A stretch of DNA of 64,000 nt from Solwaraspora sp. WMMD1047. Its GTDB lineage: Bacteria > Actinomycetota > Actinomycetes > Mycobacteriales > Micromonosporaceae. Under the pieces are notes generated by a model. The model did not search any database. It had not been told where the DNA came from and saw only the letters and a list, made by a program, of their open reading frames with translations. Of this stretch, positions 24,641 to 33,678 are shown piece by piece. Position numbers and translations under genes: made by a program. The DNA is taken from contig NZ_JARUBL010000001.1 of assembly GCF_029626155.1 (NCBI RefSeq), positions 1,674,001-1,738,000 on the forward strand, written 5' to 3'. Positions within the stretch are counted from its first letter, which is position 1, and each line of letters begins with the position of its first letter.

Positions 24641-24984
24641 AGCGGACCACCTGGTTCATCCTCGGCGGCCTGCTGGTGGCCCTGCTGCTGGCCGGGGTGG
24701 TCAGCAACTTCGCCTCCGGCTCGCCCGACGGCCTGGACTCCGCCTCCACCAAGGGCTGCACCACGAACGCCGACGGGGAGATCACCGGCGGCAGCTGCAT
24801 GGGCGCCGCGGCGCAGGAGCACGAGTTGGCCGACAGTCCGTTCGCCGACTACGGCCTGACCGGGGTGGGCAACAGCTTCCTCAGCACCGCGCTGGCCGGT
24901 GGGGCCGGGGTGCTGCTGACCTTCGCGGTGGCCGGTGGGCTCTTCTGGGCGGCCCGCAGCCGGCGCCCGGTCGGCAGCGAGTAG
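24637..24984 (+). CDS. CbiN-like PDGLE-domain protein
   Basis: A 115-residue protein with two membrane segments flanking an extracytoplasmic loop, and the signature SPDGLD that names the PDGLE family (fused or adjacent to CbiM/NikM, equivalent to CbiN). It begins within the cbiM stop (ATGA). A loop CTTNADGE...SCMG adds two cysteines. Small accessory subunit of the Co/Ni ECF importer. Confidence 0.85.
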   Translation: MKRTTWFILGGLLVALLLAGVVSNFASGSPDGLDSASTKGCTTNADGEITGGSCMGAAAQEHELADSPFADYGLTGVGNSFLSTALAGGAGVLLTFAVAGGLFWAARSRRPVGSE

Positions 24985-24989
24985 GCCCG

Positions 24990-25763
24990 GTGGCCGGCGG
25001 CGGGCACTCCCACCTGCTCTACCTGCACCGGGCCGGCCCGGTGCACCGGCTCCCGCCGGAGGTGAAGATCGCGGCGATGGTGGCCTTCACCCTCGTCGTG
25101 GTCGCCACCCCGCGTGAGGCCCTCTGGGCGTTCGCCGGCTTCGCCGCGATCGTGGTGGTGGTCGCCGCGCTGGCCCGGATCCCGGCCGGCTGGCTGGCCC
25201 GGCGGGCGCTGATCGAGGTGCCGTTCGTGATCTTCGCGCTGGCGCTGCCGTTCCTCGGCGGCGGCGACCGGGTCGCCTGGCTCGGCCTGCAGCTCTCCGT
25301 CGACGGCCTCTACGGCGCCTGGAACATCCTGGCCAAGGGGACGCTCGGCGTACTCGCGTCGTTGATCCTCGCCGCCACCACCTCGGCGCGCGACCTGATC
25401 GTCGGGCTGGACCGGCTGCGTTGCCCGACGATCCTCACCCAGATCGCCACCTTCATGCTGCGCTACCTGGAGGTGCTGACCGGGGAGGCCCAGCGGATGC
25501 GGGTGGCCCGGATCTCCCGGGGCGACGACCCGCGCTTCCTCTGGCAGCTGCGCGGCTTCGCGGCCGGGGTGGGCGCGCTCTTCCTGCGGGCGTTCGAGCG
25601 CGGCGAGCGGGTCTACCTGGCGATGCTCTCCCGGGGGTACGACGGCCGGATGCCCGCCGCCTGGCAGGCGACCGGCGCCGCCGGTGCCCGGCAGTGGACG
25701 CTCGCCGCGACGGTGCCGGTCTTCGCGGCCGGCATCGCCGTCGCGGCCGTGCTGATGCCATGA
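24990..25763 (+). CDS. cbiQ: ECF transporter T component CbiQ
   Basis: A 257-residue transmembrane coupling protein. Start GTG 24990 is 5 nt after the preceding stop. Conserved CbiQ features: HRLPPEVKIAAMVAFTL at the N-terminus, ARISRGDDPRF and SRGYDGRMP, which match the coupling-helix A-R-G motifs that contact the ATPase. Third gene of a tightly packed four-gene operon. Confidence 0.88.
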   Translation: MAGGGHSHLLYLHRAGPVHRLPPEVKIAAMVAFTLVVVATPREALWAFAGFAAIVVVVAALARIPAGWLARRALIEVPFVIFALALPFLGGGDRVAWLGLQLSVDGLYGAWNILAKGTLGVLASLILAATTSARDLIVGLDRLRCPTILTQIATFMLRYLEVLTGEAQRMRVARISRGDDPRFLWQLRGFAAGVGALFLRAFERGERVYLAMLSRGYDGRMPAAWQATGAAGARQWTLAATVPVFAAGIAVAAVLMP

Positions 25764-25770
25764 TCGGAAC

Positions 25771-26571
25771 GTGGATCCCGTACCCGCCTCGCTCGACGTC
25801 CGGGGCGTGCACTTCGCCTACCCGGACGGCCACGTCGCGCTGCGCGGGGTGGATCTGAGGGTCCCGCGCGGTCAGCGGGTCGCCCTGCTGGGACCCAACG
25901 GCGCCGGCAAGACCACCCTGGTGCTGCACCTCAACGGCATCCTCGCCGGCGACGACGGCCGGGACGGCTCGGCCGCCGGCGCCGGCACGGTGACCGTGGG
26001 TGGGTTGACCGTCCGGCGGGACCGGCCCACCCTGGCGGAGATCCGGCGCCGGGTCGGGATCGTCTTCCAGGACCCCGACGACCAGCTCTTCCTGCCCACC
26101 GTGGCCGAGGACGTCGCCTTCGGGCCGGCCAACCTCGGGCTGCGCGGCGCCGAGCTGACCGCGCGGGTCGACCAGGCGCTGGCCGACGTCGGGATGTCCG
26201 GGCACGCCGACCGCGCCCCGCACCACCTCTCGTACGGGCAGCGGCGGCGGGTGGCGGTGGCCACCGTGCTCGCGATGCACCCGGAGATCCTGGTGCTCGA
26301 CGAGCCCTCCTCCAACCTCGACCCGGCCGCCCGGCGCGAACTCGCCGAGATCCTGCGCCGGCTGCCGGTCACCCTGCTGATGGTGACCCACGACCTGCCG
26401 TACGCGTTGGAGCTGTGTGACCGGTCGGTGATCCTCGACCAGGGCCGGATCGTGGCCGACGGGCCTACCGCGGAGCTGCTCGCCGACTCCGCCCTGCTGG
26501 CCCGGCACCGCCTCGAACTACCGTACGGCTTCGATCCCGCCGTCGCCGCCGCCCGCCGGACCGGCTCCTGA
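25771..26571 (+). CDS. cbiO: ECF transporter ATPase CbiO
   Basis: A 266-residue ABC ATPase. Walker A GPNGAGKTT, Q-loop VFQDPDDQLF (the ECF-type DPDDQ), signature LSYGQRRRVA, Walker B LVLDEPSSNLD, switch His in VTHDLPYA. Start GTG 25771, 7 nt after cbiQ. The 3' end overlaps the convergent membrane-protein gene by 54 bp and runs into 15-bp tandem repeats. Confidence 0.92.
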   Translation: MDPVPASLDVRGVHFAYPDGHVALRGVDLRVPRGQRVALLGPNGAGKTTLVLHLNGILAGDDGRDGSAAGAGTVTVGGLTVRRDRPTLAEIRRRVGIVFQDPDDQLFLPTVAEDVAFGPANLGLRGAELTARVDQALADVGMSGHADRAPHHLSYGQRRRVAVATVLAMHPEILVLDEPSSNLDPAARRELAEILRRLPVTLLMVTHDLPYALELCDRSVILDQGRIVADGPTAELLADSALLARHRLELPYGFDPAVAAARRTGS

Positions 26572-27903
26572 CGGGTCGGCTCCTGACGGGTCGGCTCCGG
26601 GCGGGTCGGCTCCGGGCGGGTCGGCGGCGGACGCCGGCCCGGCCCGGACCGCCGCCCACATCCGCAGCACCCCGGCCGCGCAGACCCCGGCCCCGACGGC
26701 GATCACCAGCGCGACGAGCAGCCGCGCCCAGCCCGCCGGCCAGCCGATCGGCGCCACCGAGCGGGCCAGCACGGTGGCGTTCACCACCCCCGCGAAGAGC
26801 GCCACGCAGGCGCCGCTCAGCGCCAGCCCGAAGTCCCCGCCGGCCGGCCGCCGGACCAGCACGTACGCCCCGGTGACGAGCGAGCCGGCACCGGCCAGCA
26901 CCGGCAGCAGCTGACCGCTGAACAGCCCGCGGACCACCCCGAGGCCGGTGGCGCCGGCGTCGACCTCGCGCAGCAGCGCGAAGGTGATGGCAGCCACCCC
27001 GGCCAGCACCGCGAACGCCGCCAGCCCGACCGTCGCCGCCACGGCCGGCCCAGCCCGGCCCGTTCCCGCCGGCTCGGAGGCCGCCGCCGACCCCGGTGTT
27101 GTTGCCGCCGGTCCGGAGGTCGTCGCCGACCGGGTGGGGGGCCTTGGCGGGATCAGACCGAGCGCGGCAAGCGCGAGTGCGGCCAGCACGATGCCGGCCC
27201 ACCAGAGCAGCGGATCCGGTGGCGGTAGCCACTCCAGGGTGCCCCGGATCTCGATCGGGTCGAGCTGGTCGCGCAGTGGCACCACCCAGTCGCGGACCCG
27301 GTACGGGCGGTCCGGATCGGCCCGCACCTCGGCCGGCGGATCGGTCCCCAGCCAGTAGGTGCGCTGATCGTGCCAGCGGGCCACCGGCTCGGCGGCGACC
27401 TGCCGCCAGCTCGGCGGAACGGTCGGGTCGGCACTGGCCGGCGGCTCGGTGTCACCGGCGAGAGTGCGGTTGCGGTAGGTGGCGGGGGAGTGGACGTTCT
27501 CGTACACCCCGTCCGGGCGGACCTCCAGGTACGGCTCGCCCTGGTAGCCGAGCACCTCGATGGTGCGGCCGGTCCGGTTGGTCAGCTCCAGCCGGGCACC
27601 GGCCTCCACGGCCCGCACGGTCAACCCGGGCACGGCCGGCGTCACCGCCGTCACCACCGTCCGGTAGTTGGTGCCGTCCGGCGCGTCGGCCCCGTGCGCC
27701 CGGACCGTCGGCGGAGCGGCGTCGCGCGTCGTGGCCGTCGGCGGGGCGGCGTCCTGCGCCCGGGCCGGGGCGCCCAGTCCTGGCCCGGCGCCGAGCGTCA
27801 GGGCGCCGGTCAGGGCCGCGAGCAGGGCGGTGAGCCGGGCCGGCGCCCGGTGCCCGGGCCGGCCCGGACGGCGCGTCAGCCGGCCGCCCCTACGACGGCG
27901 CAT
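26518..27903 (-). CDS. Hypothetical multi-membrane protein with Pro-rich repeats
   Basis: A 461-residue protein. Signal peptide, an extracytoplasmic beta domain (about 70-225: RLELTNRTGRTIEVLGYQGE and YLEVRPDGVYENVHSPATY), then about five to six membrane helices, and a cytoplasmic tail of PPGAD/PSGAD repeats. ATG 27903 overlaps the stop of the DsbA-like gene (TGATG). Together with that gene and the MauE-like gene it forms a membrane redox/export-looking operon; function unknown. In actinomycetes such proteins often accompany copper or cytochrome functions, which is suggestive only. Confidence 0.65.
   Translation of the reverse strand: MRRRRGGRLTRRPGRPGHRAPARLTALLAALTGALTLGAGPGLGAPARAQDAAPPTATTRDAAPPTVRAHGADAPDGTNYRTVVTAVTPAVPGLTVRAVEAGARLELTNRTGRTIEVLGYQGEPYLEVRPDGVYENVHSPATYRNRTLAGDTEPPASADPTVPPSWRQVAAEPVARWHDQRTYWLGTDPPAEVRADPDRPYRVRDWVVPLRDQLDPIEIRGTLEWLPPPDPLLWWAGIVLAALALAALGLIPPRPPTRSATTSGPAATTPGSAAASEPAGTGRAGPAVAATVGLAAFAVLAGVAAITFALLREVDAGATGLGVVRGLFSGQLLPVLAGAGSLVTGAYVLVRRPAGGDFGLALSGACVALFAGVVNATVLARSVAPIGWPAGWARLLVALVIAVGAGVCAAGVLRMWAAVRAGPASAADPPGADPPGADPSGADPSGAGPAGGGDGGIEAVR
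26563..26622. repeat. Four tandem 15-bp repeats
   Basis: Unit GGCTCC(T/G)G(A/G)CGGGTC repeated four times: two copies of one variant, then two of the other. It spans the cbiO stop codon and, on the minus strand, encodes the repeating PPGAD/PSGAD tail of the convergent protein. Copy number may vary between strains. Confidence 0.8.
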
Positions 27904-28673
27904 CAGCCGGCCGCCGCCACGGCGCTGGAGATCCCGTCGGCGCTGGCCGGCACCGGTTCGCCGTTGACCCGGACCGTCGGGGTGCCGCTCACCCCGTCCC
28001 GGCTGGCCGCCTCGGTGACGTGCCGGGTCCACGGGCGGTACGTCCCGTCGCGGACGCAGGAGGCGAAGTCCTCGCCGGTCAGCCCGACCCCGGCCCCGAT
28101 GTTGATCAACTCGTCGTCGCTGAGCCCGGCGCCGCCCTCCGGTGGCTGCCGCTCGAACAGCGCTTTCGCGTACTCCCGGAATTTTCCGCCGTCGGCGGCG
28201 CAGCCGGAGGCCGCCGAGGCGCGGGTCGAGTACTCGGTCGACGAGTAGCGGTCCAGGTAGGCCACCGGGTGGTAGACGAGCCGGATCCGCCCGTCGGCCA
28301 CCAGCTGGTCGATGTCGGCGCCGGCCTGCTGCTCGAACTGGTTGCAGGCCGGGCAGATGAAGTCCTCGTACAGGTCGACGGTGACCGGGCCGGAGCCGAC
28401 CACGATGCCGGTCCCGTCGGAGCTGGCGCCGGCCGGGGCGGTGTAGTCGGTGGAGCGCTGACCGGCGTACACCCCCCAGCCGATCAGGCCGGCGATCAAC
28501 AGCACCGCGACGGCGACTATCGAGGTCCAGATGGTCCGGTTGCGCCGCCGTTCCCGGGCGAGCTGCTGGCGTACCACCTTCGCGGCCGACGCCTTCGACC
28601 CGGCGGTGCGGGTACCGGTGGACTTGCCGCCCTTGCGGGCCGGCGGGCGCTTCGATCCGCCACGGCTACTCAT
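27903..28673 (-). CDS. Membrane-anchored DsbA/thioredoxin-fold protein
   Basis: A 256-residue protein. A basic cytosolic N-terminus, one membrane helix (IWTSIVAVAVLLIAGLIGW, about 47-66), then a thioredoxin domain with active site ICPACNQF (CxxC, about 114-117) and the DsbA-type cis-Pro region SGTPTVRVNG. Family role: disulfide formation in exported proteins. The start lies inside the MauE-like gene end (8-bp overlap). The MauE partner could carry electrons to or from this domain. Confidence 0.85.
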   Translation of the reverse strand: MSSRGGSKRPPARKGGKSTGTRTAGSKASAAKVVRQQLARERRRNRTIWTSIVAVAVLLIAGLIGWGVYAGQRSTDYTAPAGASSDGTGIVVGSGPVTVDLYEDFICPACNQFEQQAGADIDQLVADGRIRLVYHPVAYLDRYSSTEYSTRASAASGCAADGGKFREYAKALFERQPPEGGAGLSDDELINIGAGVGLTGEDFASCVRDGTYRPWTRHVTEAASRDGVSGTPTVRVNGEPVPASADGISSAVAAAG

Positions 28674-29208
28674 CGCGTTGCTCCAGCTCGTCGTCGGCCG
28701 GCGCCGGGTCCGCCGCCAACCAGGCGTCGACGGAGAACGCGGTACGCGGCCACACCATTAGGAATCCGGCCAGGGCCAGGAAGCCGGCATCCCGCAGCAG
28801 CTCCGGGCCGTAGCTGGGTTTCTCGCCGGCCGGCAGTTCGCCGCCGCTGCCGAAGCATCCGCAGTCGATGGCGAGCCCACGGGCCCAGGCCGAGACGATC
28901 CCGGCGATGAAGACCACCAGCAGCGCCGCGGAGATGCCGGCGGCCAGTCGGCTGGCGAGGCCGAGCAGCAGCAGTACGCCGAGCGCGATCTCCACGAACG
29001 GCAGGGCGTATCCGACGACCACCGCCAGGTCGTACGGCAGGACCTGGTAGGCGTTCACCGCCCGGCCGGAGGCGGCCAGGTCGCCGACCTTGGCGCCGCC
29101 CGCGTAGAGCCAGACCGCGGCCAGCCCGAGCCGGACGGCGGTGCCGAGCCACGGCCGGAGCGCCGGCCACCTGTCGTCTCGTCCCCTCACCTGGGTCTGC
29201 GGGATCAC
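28666..29208 (-). CDS. MauE/DoxX-like membrane protein
   Basis: A 180-residue four-helix membrane protein. The signature IDCGCFGSGGELP lies in the third loop, with MauE-type paired cysteines; VWLYAGGAKVGDLA at the first helix is also typical. MauE-like proteins pass electrons to thioredoxin-like partners during disulfide formation. It is the first gene of the operon with the DsbA-like and 461-residue proteins. Confidence 0.85.
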   Translation of the reverse strand: MIPQTQVRGRDDRWPALRPWLGTAVRLGLAAVWLYAGGAKVGDLAASGRAVNAYQVLPYDLAVVVGYALPFVEIALGVLLLLGLASRLAAGISAALLVVFIAGIVSAWARGLAIDCGCFGSGGELPAGEKPSYGPELLRDAGFLALAGFLMVWPRTAFSVDAWLAADPAPADDELEQRDE

Positions 29209-29279
29209 GGCAATTGACGCTACGCCGGCCGGCTGTGAGAAGGCAGGGCGTTGGCCTCTTACATGTCGTGCGCCACGTC

Positions 29280-29308
29280 GGGAACTTTCCCGCCGGCTCC
29301 GACGACTA
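29280..29308 (+). promoter_or_regulatory. Possible ECF-sigma promoter upstream of CopCD
   Basis: GGGAAC (29280-29285) then 17 bp and CGACTA (29303-29308) resembles a -35/-10 pair for ECF sigma factors. The 11-bp sequence TGTGAGAAGGC also occurs twice around it (near 29233 and 29322). Weak evidence; listed because the region is otherwise empty. Confidence 0.25.
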
Positions 29309-29399
29309 CCCCGGCTGTGACGTGTGAGAAGGCCCGGCGGTTCCGGCGGGAGGTGTCGGGGTGAGCCCAGCTCGCGCCCGACCGGGCCGATCGGCGAGC

Positions 29400-31085
29400 A
29401 TGTCCGACATGACTGCTGCGAATCATCGATGGTTTTCCCGGACCGCGGCGACCGTCGGGCTGTTCCTGGTGGCGCTGACGGTGCTGCTCGTGCCGGCCGG
29501 TCCGGCGAGCGCGCACGCGGTCCTGGTGAGCAGCAGCCCGCCCGCCGAGGTGGTGCTGACCAGCGCGCCGGCCGAGGTGGTGCTGACCTTCAGCGAGAGC
29601 GTACGGGAGGTGCCCGACAAGATCAGGGTGCTCGGTCCGGACGGCTCCCGGGTGGAGCGGGGCGGCCCGTCCTTCGACGGCAACACGGTCGCGATCCCGG
29701 TGGACCAGACCGGGCCGCAGGGCACCTACCTGGTCAGCTACCGGGTGATCTCGGCGGACGGCCACCCGGTGGCCGGCGGGTTCACCTATTCGGTCGGGGC
29801 GCCGTCGGCGCCTCCCACGGACAGCGGCGCGGACGACTCCAACCCGGTGGTCGCGACCGCGGTCAAGGTCGCCAAGTTCCTCGGCTACGTCGGCCTGGTC
29901 CTGATCGTGGGGCCGGTGCTGGTGCTCGGGCTGCTCTGGCCGCAGCGGCTGTCCCGCCGGATACCGGCCCGGCTGGTCTGGATCGGCGTCGGTCTGGTGG
30001 CGGTCGCCACCGTGGCCGGCTTCTGGCTCCAGGTGCCGTACACCACCGGCGGCGGCCCGTTCGAGGTCGACGGCGGGCAGCTCGGCGACGTGCTGGGCAG
30101 CACCTTCGGGGCGGTGCACCTGATCCGGCTCGGCATCCTGGCGGCGGCGGCCATCCTGCTGGCCGGGGTGCTGCGGGAGCCCGACGCCGAGACGCCCGCC
30201 GCCCCCGCCACCCGGACCGACCACATCCTGCTGGCCGCGCTCGGCGTCGCCGGCCTGGCGACCTGGCCGTTGGCCGGTCACCCGGCGGCCTCCCCGGTGC
30301 CGGCGATCTCGGTGGTGGTCGACGGGGTCCACCTCGCCGGCATGGCGGTCTGGCTGGGCGGTTTGCTGATGCTCGCCGGTTTCCTGCTGCGGCAGGCCGA
30401 CGAACGGGAACTCGGCGCGATCCTGCCGGTCTGGAGCCGGTGGGCGGCGACCGCCGTCGCCGCGCTGCTGCTGGCGGGCACCACCCAGGCGCTGATCGAG
30501 GTCGGTACGCTCGACGCGCTCTTCTCCACCACGTACGGCCAACTGTTGCTGACCAAGGTGGGGCTCTTCGCGGTGGTGCTCGCGGTGGCCGCGTACTCCC
30601 GGCAGCTGGTGCGGCGGCGGACCGCGGCCGGCCGGCCTGGCCGGATGCGGCAGGCGGTGATCGCGGAGCTGGTCGTCACGGTGGTCGTGCTGGCGGTCTC
30701 GGCGACCCTGGTGCAGACCACGCCGGCCCGGACCGTCGCCGCCGACACCGCCGCCGGGGTCGGCTACTTCAACGCCACCCTGACCAGCCCGGTGTACGCC
30801 CTGCGGGTGGTGGTGGACCCGGCCCGGACCGGCAACAACTCGGTGCATCTGGACGTCTTCACCCCGGACAACCAGCAGCCGAAGGAGGTGGTCGAGTGGC
30901 GGGCCACGGCGGCGCTGCCGGCGGCCGGCGTCGAGCCGATCGAGGTGCCGCTGCTGCCGCTGACCGCCAACCACGCGACGGGCGAGATCAATCTGCCCAC
31001 TCCGGGGGAGTGGGAGTTCCGGTTCGTCGTGCGGACCTCCGAGATCGACCAGGCCACGGTGACCACCACGGTGCCGATCGGCTAG
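29400..31085 (+). CDS. CopC-CopD fusion copper protein
   Basis: A 561-residue protein. Signal peptide ending SAHAVLVSS, so the mature protein starts with His, the Cu(II) ligand of CopC. The CopC domain (about 30-130) ends in ADGHPVAGGFTY with the second ligand His. A linker leads to an eight-helix CopD domain (about 150-430; contains LAGHPAAS and VHLAGMAVWLGGL), then a soluble C-terminal domain like YtkA/FixH. Start taken at ATG 29400; 29409 is the alternative. Imports or buffers copper. Next to a YcnI homologue, the usual partner. Confidence 0.88.
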   Translation: MSDMTAANHRWFSRTAATVGLFLVALTVLLVPAGPASAHAVLVSSSPPAEVVLTSAPAEVVLTFSESVREVPDKIRVLGPDGSRVERGGPSFDGNTVAIPVDQTGPQGTYLVSYRVISADGHPVAGGFTYSVGAPSAPPTDSGADDSNPVVATAVKVAKFLGYVGLVLIVGPVLVLGLLWPQRLSRRIPARLVWIGVGLVAVATVAGFWLQVPYTTGGGPFEVDGGQLGDVLGSTFGAVHLIRLGILAAAAILLAGVLREPDAETPAAPATRTDHILLAALGVAGLATWPLAGHPAASPVPAISVVVDGVHLAGMAVWLGGLLMLAGFLLRQADERELGAILPVWSRWAATAVAALLLAGTTQALIEVGTLDALFSTTYGQLLLTKVGLFAVVLAVAAYSRQLVRRRTAAGRPGRMRQAVIAELVVTVVVLAVSATLVQTTPARTVAADTAAGVGYFNATLTSPVYALRVVVDPARTGNNSVHLDVFTPDNQQPKEVVEWRATAALPAAGVEPIEVPLLPLTANHATGEINLPTPGEWEFRFVVRTSEIDQATVTTTVPIG

Positions 31086-31132
31086 CGGTGTCCCCTCAGC
31101 CCAGAAGTGTCCCCAACCCAGGAAGGCAGCTC

Positions 31133-31894
31133 ATGATAAGAATCCGCCGGACCGCCGCCAGCGCGGCGGCGCTCGCGACCGGCGCGGTCCTCGTCGGGGT
31201 GTTCGGCTTCGCCGCCCCGGCCGCCGCGCACGTCACGGTCAATCCGAGGGAGGCGACCCAGGGCGGGTACGGGCGGGTGGCGTTCCGGGTGCCGACCGAG
31301 AGCGACACCGCGTCGACCACCAAGGTGGAGGTCAACTTCCCGGAGGACGCGGCGGTGGCGTCCGTCTCGACGATGCCGGTGCCGGGCTGGACCGTGCAGG
31401 TGGAGCGCCGGACGGTCGACCCGCCGCTGGAGGTGCACGGCAGCCAGGTCACCGAGGCCGTCGCCAAGATCACCTGGACGGCGACCGGGGACGCGGCGAT
31501 CAAGCCCGGCGAGTTCCAGGAGTTCCCGGTCTCGATGGGTCCGCTGCCCGAGGTGGACCGGATGGTCTTCAAGACGCTGCAGACCTACTCCGACGACAAC
31601 GTGGTGCGCTGGATCGAGGAGCCGCCGGTCGGTGGTGGGGAGGAGCCGGACTCGCCGGCCCCGGTGCTCACCCTCACCGCGGCGACCGACGACGAGTCCC
31701 CGGCGGCGTCCGCGTCACCCGCCACCGGCGCCGGGACCGACCAGGCCGCCGTCGGGGATGACGACGACGGCGATCCGGTGCTGCTCGGGCTGGCCGTCGC
31801 CGGCCTGATCGCCGGCCTCGCCGGTCTGCTGCTGGGCGGGCTGGCCTTCATCCGGACCCGGCGCCCGGCCGCCGGCCCGCCGTCGACCACCTGA
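31133..31894 (+). CDS. YcnI-family copper-binding protein (DUF1775)
   Basis: A 253-residue exported, membrane-anchored protein. Signal peptide ends AAAHVTVNPRE: the first mature residue is the His that binds Cu(II) as a monohistidine brace in YcnI. The DUF1775 beta-sandwich spans about 33-165, then a Pro/Ala/Asp-rich linker and a C-terminal helix. RBS GGAAGG precedes ATG 31133. With the CopCD-type gene upstream (47-bp gap) it forms a copper-acquisition pair. Confidence 0.88.
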   Translation: MIRIRRTAASAAALATGAVLVGVFGFAAPAAAHVTVNPREATQGGYGRVAFRVPTESDTASTTKVEVNFPEDAAVASVSTMPVPGWTVQVERRTVDPPLEVHGSQVTEAVAKITWTATGDAAIKPGEFQEFPVSMGPLPEVDRMVFKTLQTYSDDNVVRWIEEPPVGGGEEPDSPAPVLTLTAATDDESPAASASPATGAGTDQAAVGDDDDGDPVLLGLAVAGLIAGLAGLLLGGLAFIRTRRPAAGPPSTT

Positions 31895-32031
31895 CCCACG
31901 CCGCCGCGCAGGCCCGCCGCACCCCTCGGGGTACGGCGGGCCTGTGCGTTTCTGGGCTAGAAACGTTTTTCGTCGCATTTCGGCCGGTATTGTCCCTTCG
32001 GTACGTCCACCAGCGCGAGGGGAAGAAACAC

Positions 32032-33525
32032 ATGCGAAGCCGGTTCGTCCGCGCCACCGCCGGACTGCTCCTGCTGACCATCGGGCTGCCGATGCTGCTG
32101 GCCGGCGGCGGGCTCTGGCTGGCTGGCCGGCACCGGGATGCGGGCGGCTCGTTCAGCGCGTCCCTGGAGCGGATCTCCTCACCCGGGTACGCCGTCGTCG
32201 TATCCGATCTGGACGCGCTGTTGCGCCGCGAGGCGCCGTTCACCCGGACCGGACCGAACCGGCTGCGGATCACCGGCCGGACCGGTCAGAGCCTGGCGTT
32301 CCTCGGGATCGCGCCGGCCGACGCCGTCGCCCGGTACCTGGCGCCGGTCCCGCACGCCCGGATCGAACGGGTCCGGGTCACCCGGGGGGCGCTACCGAGC
32401 CGGATCGAGCAGGTACCGGCCGACCCGCCGCCCAGTGGCGGCCCGGCGGTGGGCCTGGCACCCCCCGGCGATCGCACGTTCTGGGTGAGCCACGGCGACG
32501 GCGTCCTCGACCTTGCCGTCAGCGACCTGCGCGACCGAGGGCTCAGCCTGGTCGTGATGCGGCCGGACGGCGGTCCGGGGCTGGCGGCGGACCTGCGTGC
32601 CGAACTGCGCCCCGGCTGGCTCGACCCGGGCGCGGTCGCCGCGCTGGCGGCCGGTGCGCTGCTGATGATCCTGGGGATGGCCGCGCTTGCCTGGCCGGTC
32701 CGGCCCCGGGAGATCGTGTTCGTGGTCGAACCGAGCCAGGTGCCCGTGCTCGCCGGCCGGCTCGGCGTGCCGGCGTTCAGCGACCTCGGCCACGGACCGG
32801 CCTCGCGAGCCGGTCGGTGGGGTGTCCGCCCCGCAGGCCGGCGCTCCGCCCGCCCGGGCCAGCGCCCGACTACCGGGCCGGGACCGGCAGTGGGGCTGGG
32901 AACGGGCGCTGACCCGGGAGCGGGTCCCGGCTCGGCCGCTGCCCGGCGTGTTCCCGGGCCAGCCACTGCCCGGGAACACGCCGTCGAATGGACCGGACAC
33001 CCGTCGACCGGGGTGCTGCCGGCCAACCCGCGGTATGAGCGACCCCGGGCGGCGAAGGTGCTGGTGTCGCCCGCTGACCCGGCGGCCACCCCGGCTACCG
33101 CCGCGCCGCCAGCAGCCACCCGCCCGGCCACGCTCGCGGACGCGGAGCGCGAGGCCCGGGTGGACCGGGCCGGGCGCGAGGACCGGGACGGGCCGGTGGT
33201 CCGGTTGCCGGTGGGCGTACCCGATCGGCGGCTGGGGACGGCACCTCCGGTGACCCTCGAATTCGAGCGGCCGACGCTCGGAGACCGGCGGGCCGCGACG
33301 ACACCGCCAAGGTCCCGGGCCGGCGGCTCTGCGCCCTCGGGGGCGAGGTTTCCGGTCGTCGCGCCGAGTCTGCGTCCCGCCGTGCCGGCCGGTCCACGGC
33401 AGGAGGCGTCGGCGGGTCAGGTCCCGCCCGTGCCGGCCGGCTCGTCGGGTGGGTCGACGGCCACACCGGACGGGTGTCGGTCCACTGCCCGGCGGGTACG
33501 ACCCGGCGCGCCGCCCGCGGAGTGA
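32032..33525 (+). CDS. Hypothetical membrane protein with Pro/Ala-rich tail
   Basis: A 497-residue protein. ATG 32032 has GAGGGGAAG upstream. N-terminal membrane segment (LLLLTIGLPMLLAGGGLWLA), an extracytoplasmic domain (about 40-200), a second membrane segment (GAVAALAAGALLMILGMAAL), then a long low-complexity Pro/Ala/Arg/Gly cytoplasmic tail. The only intriguing piece in the tail is a short globular-looking stretch IVFVVEPSQVPVLAGRLGVP. Family not recognised. Followed by a strong terminator. Confidence 0.6.
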   Translation: MRSRFVRATAGLLLLTIGLPMLLAGGGLWLAGRHRDAGGSFSASLERISSPGYAVVVSDLDALLRREAPFTRTGPNRLRITGRTGQSLAFLGIAPADAVARYLAPVPHARIERVRVTRGALPSRIEQVPADPPPSGGPAVGLAPPGDRTFWVSHGDGVLDLAVSDLRDRGLSLVVMRPDGGPGLAADLRAELRPGWLDPGAVAALAAGALLMILGMAALAWPVRPREIVFVVEPSQVPVLAGRLGVPAFSDLGHGPASRAGRWGVRPAGRRSARPGQRPTTGPGPAVGLGTGADPGAGPGSAAARRVPGPATAREHAVEWTGHPSTGVLPANPRYERPRAAKVLVSPADPAATPATAAPPAATRPATLADAEREARVDRAGREDRDGPVVRLPVGVPDRRLGTAPPVTLEFERPTLGDRRAATTPPRSRAGGSAPSGARFPVVAPSLRPAVPAGPRQEASAGQVPPVPAGSSGGSTATPDGCRSTARRVRPGAPPAE

Positions 33526-33554
33526 CCGCAGCTTCGCCGCCGGGGTGGAGAACG

Positions 33555-33589
33555 AGTGGCCCTCCGCGCTGCCGACACGGAGGGCCACT
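33555..33589. terminator. Bidirectional hairpin terminator
   Basis: A perfect 12-bp stem (AGTGGCCCTCCG / CGGAGGGCCACT) with an 11-nt loop, between the plus-strand membrane protein and the convergent GT87 gene. No long T-tract, as usual in actinomycetes. Confidence 0.8.
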
Positions 33590-33678
33590 CTTCACCGGGG
33601 GATCGGTGTAACCGAAGGGAAGTTCAGGTGTTAGACCCAGAATAGACCCATCGGTAGCGACTCGATAGATCTGTCCAT

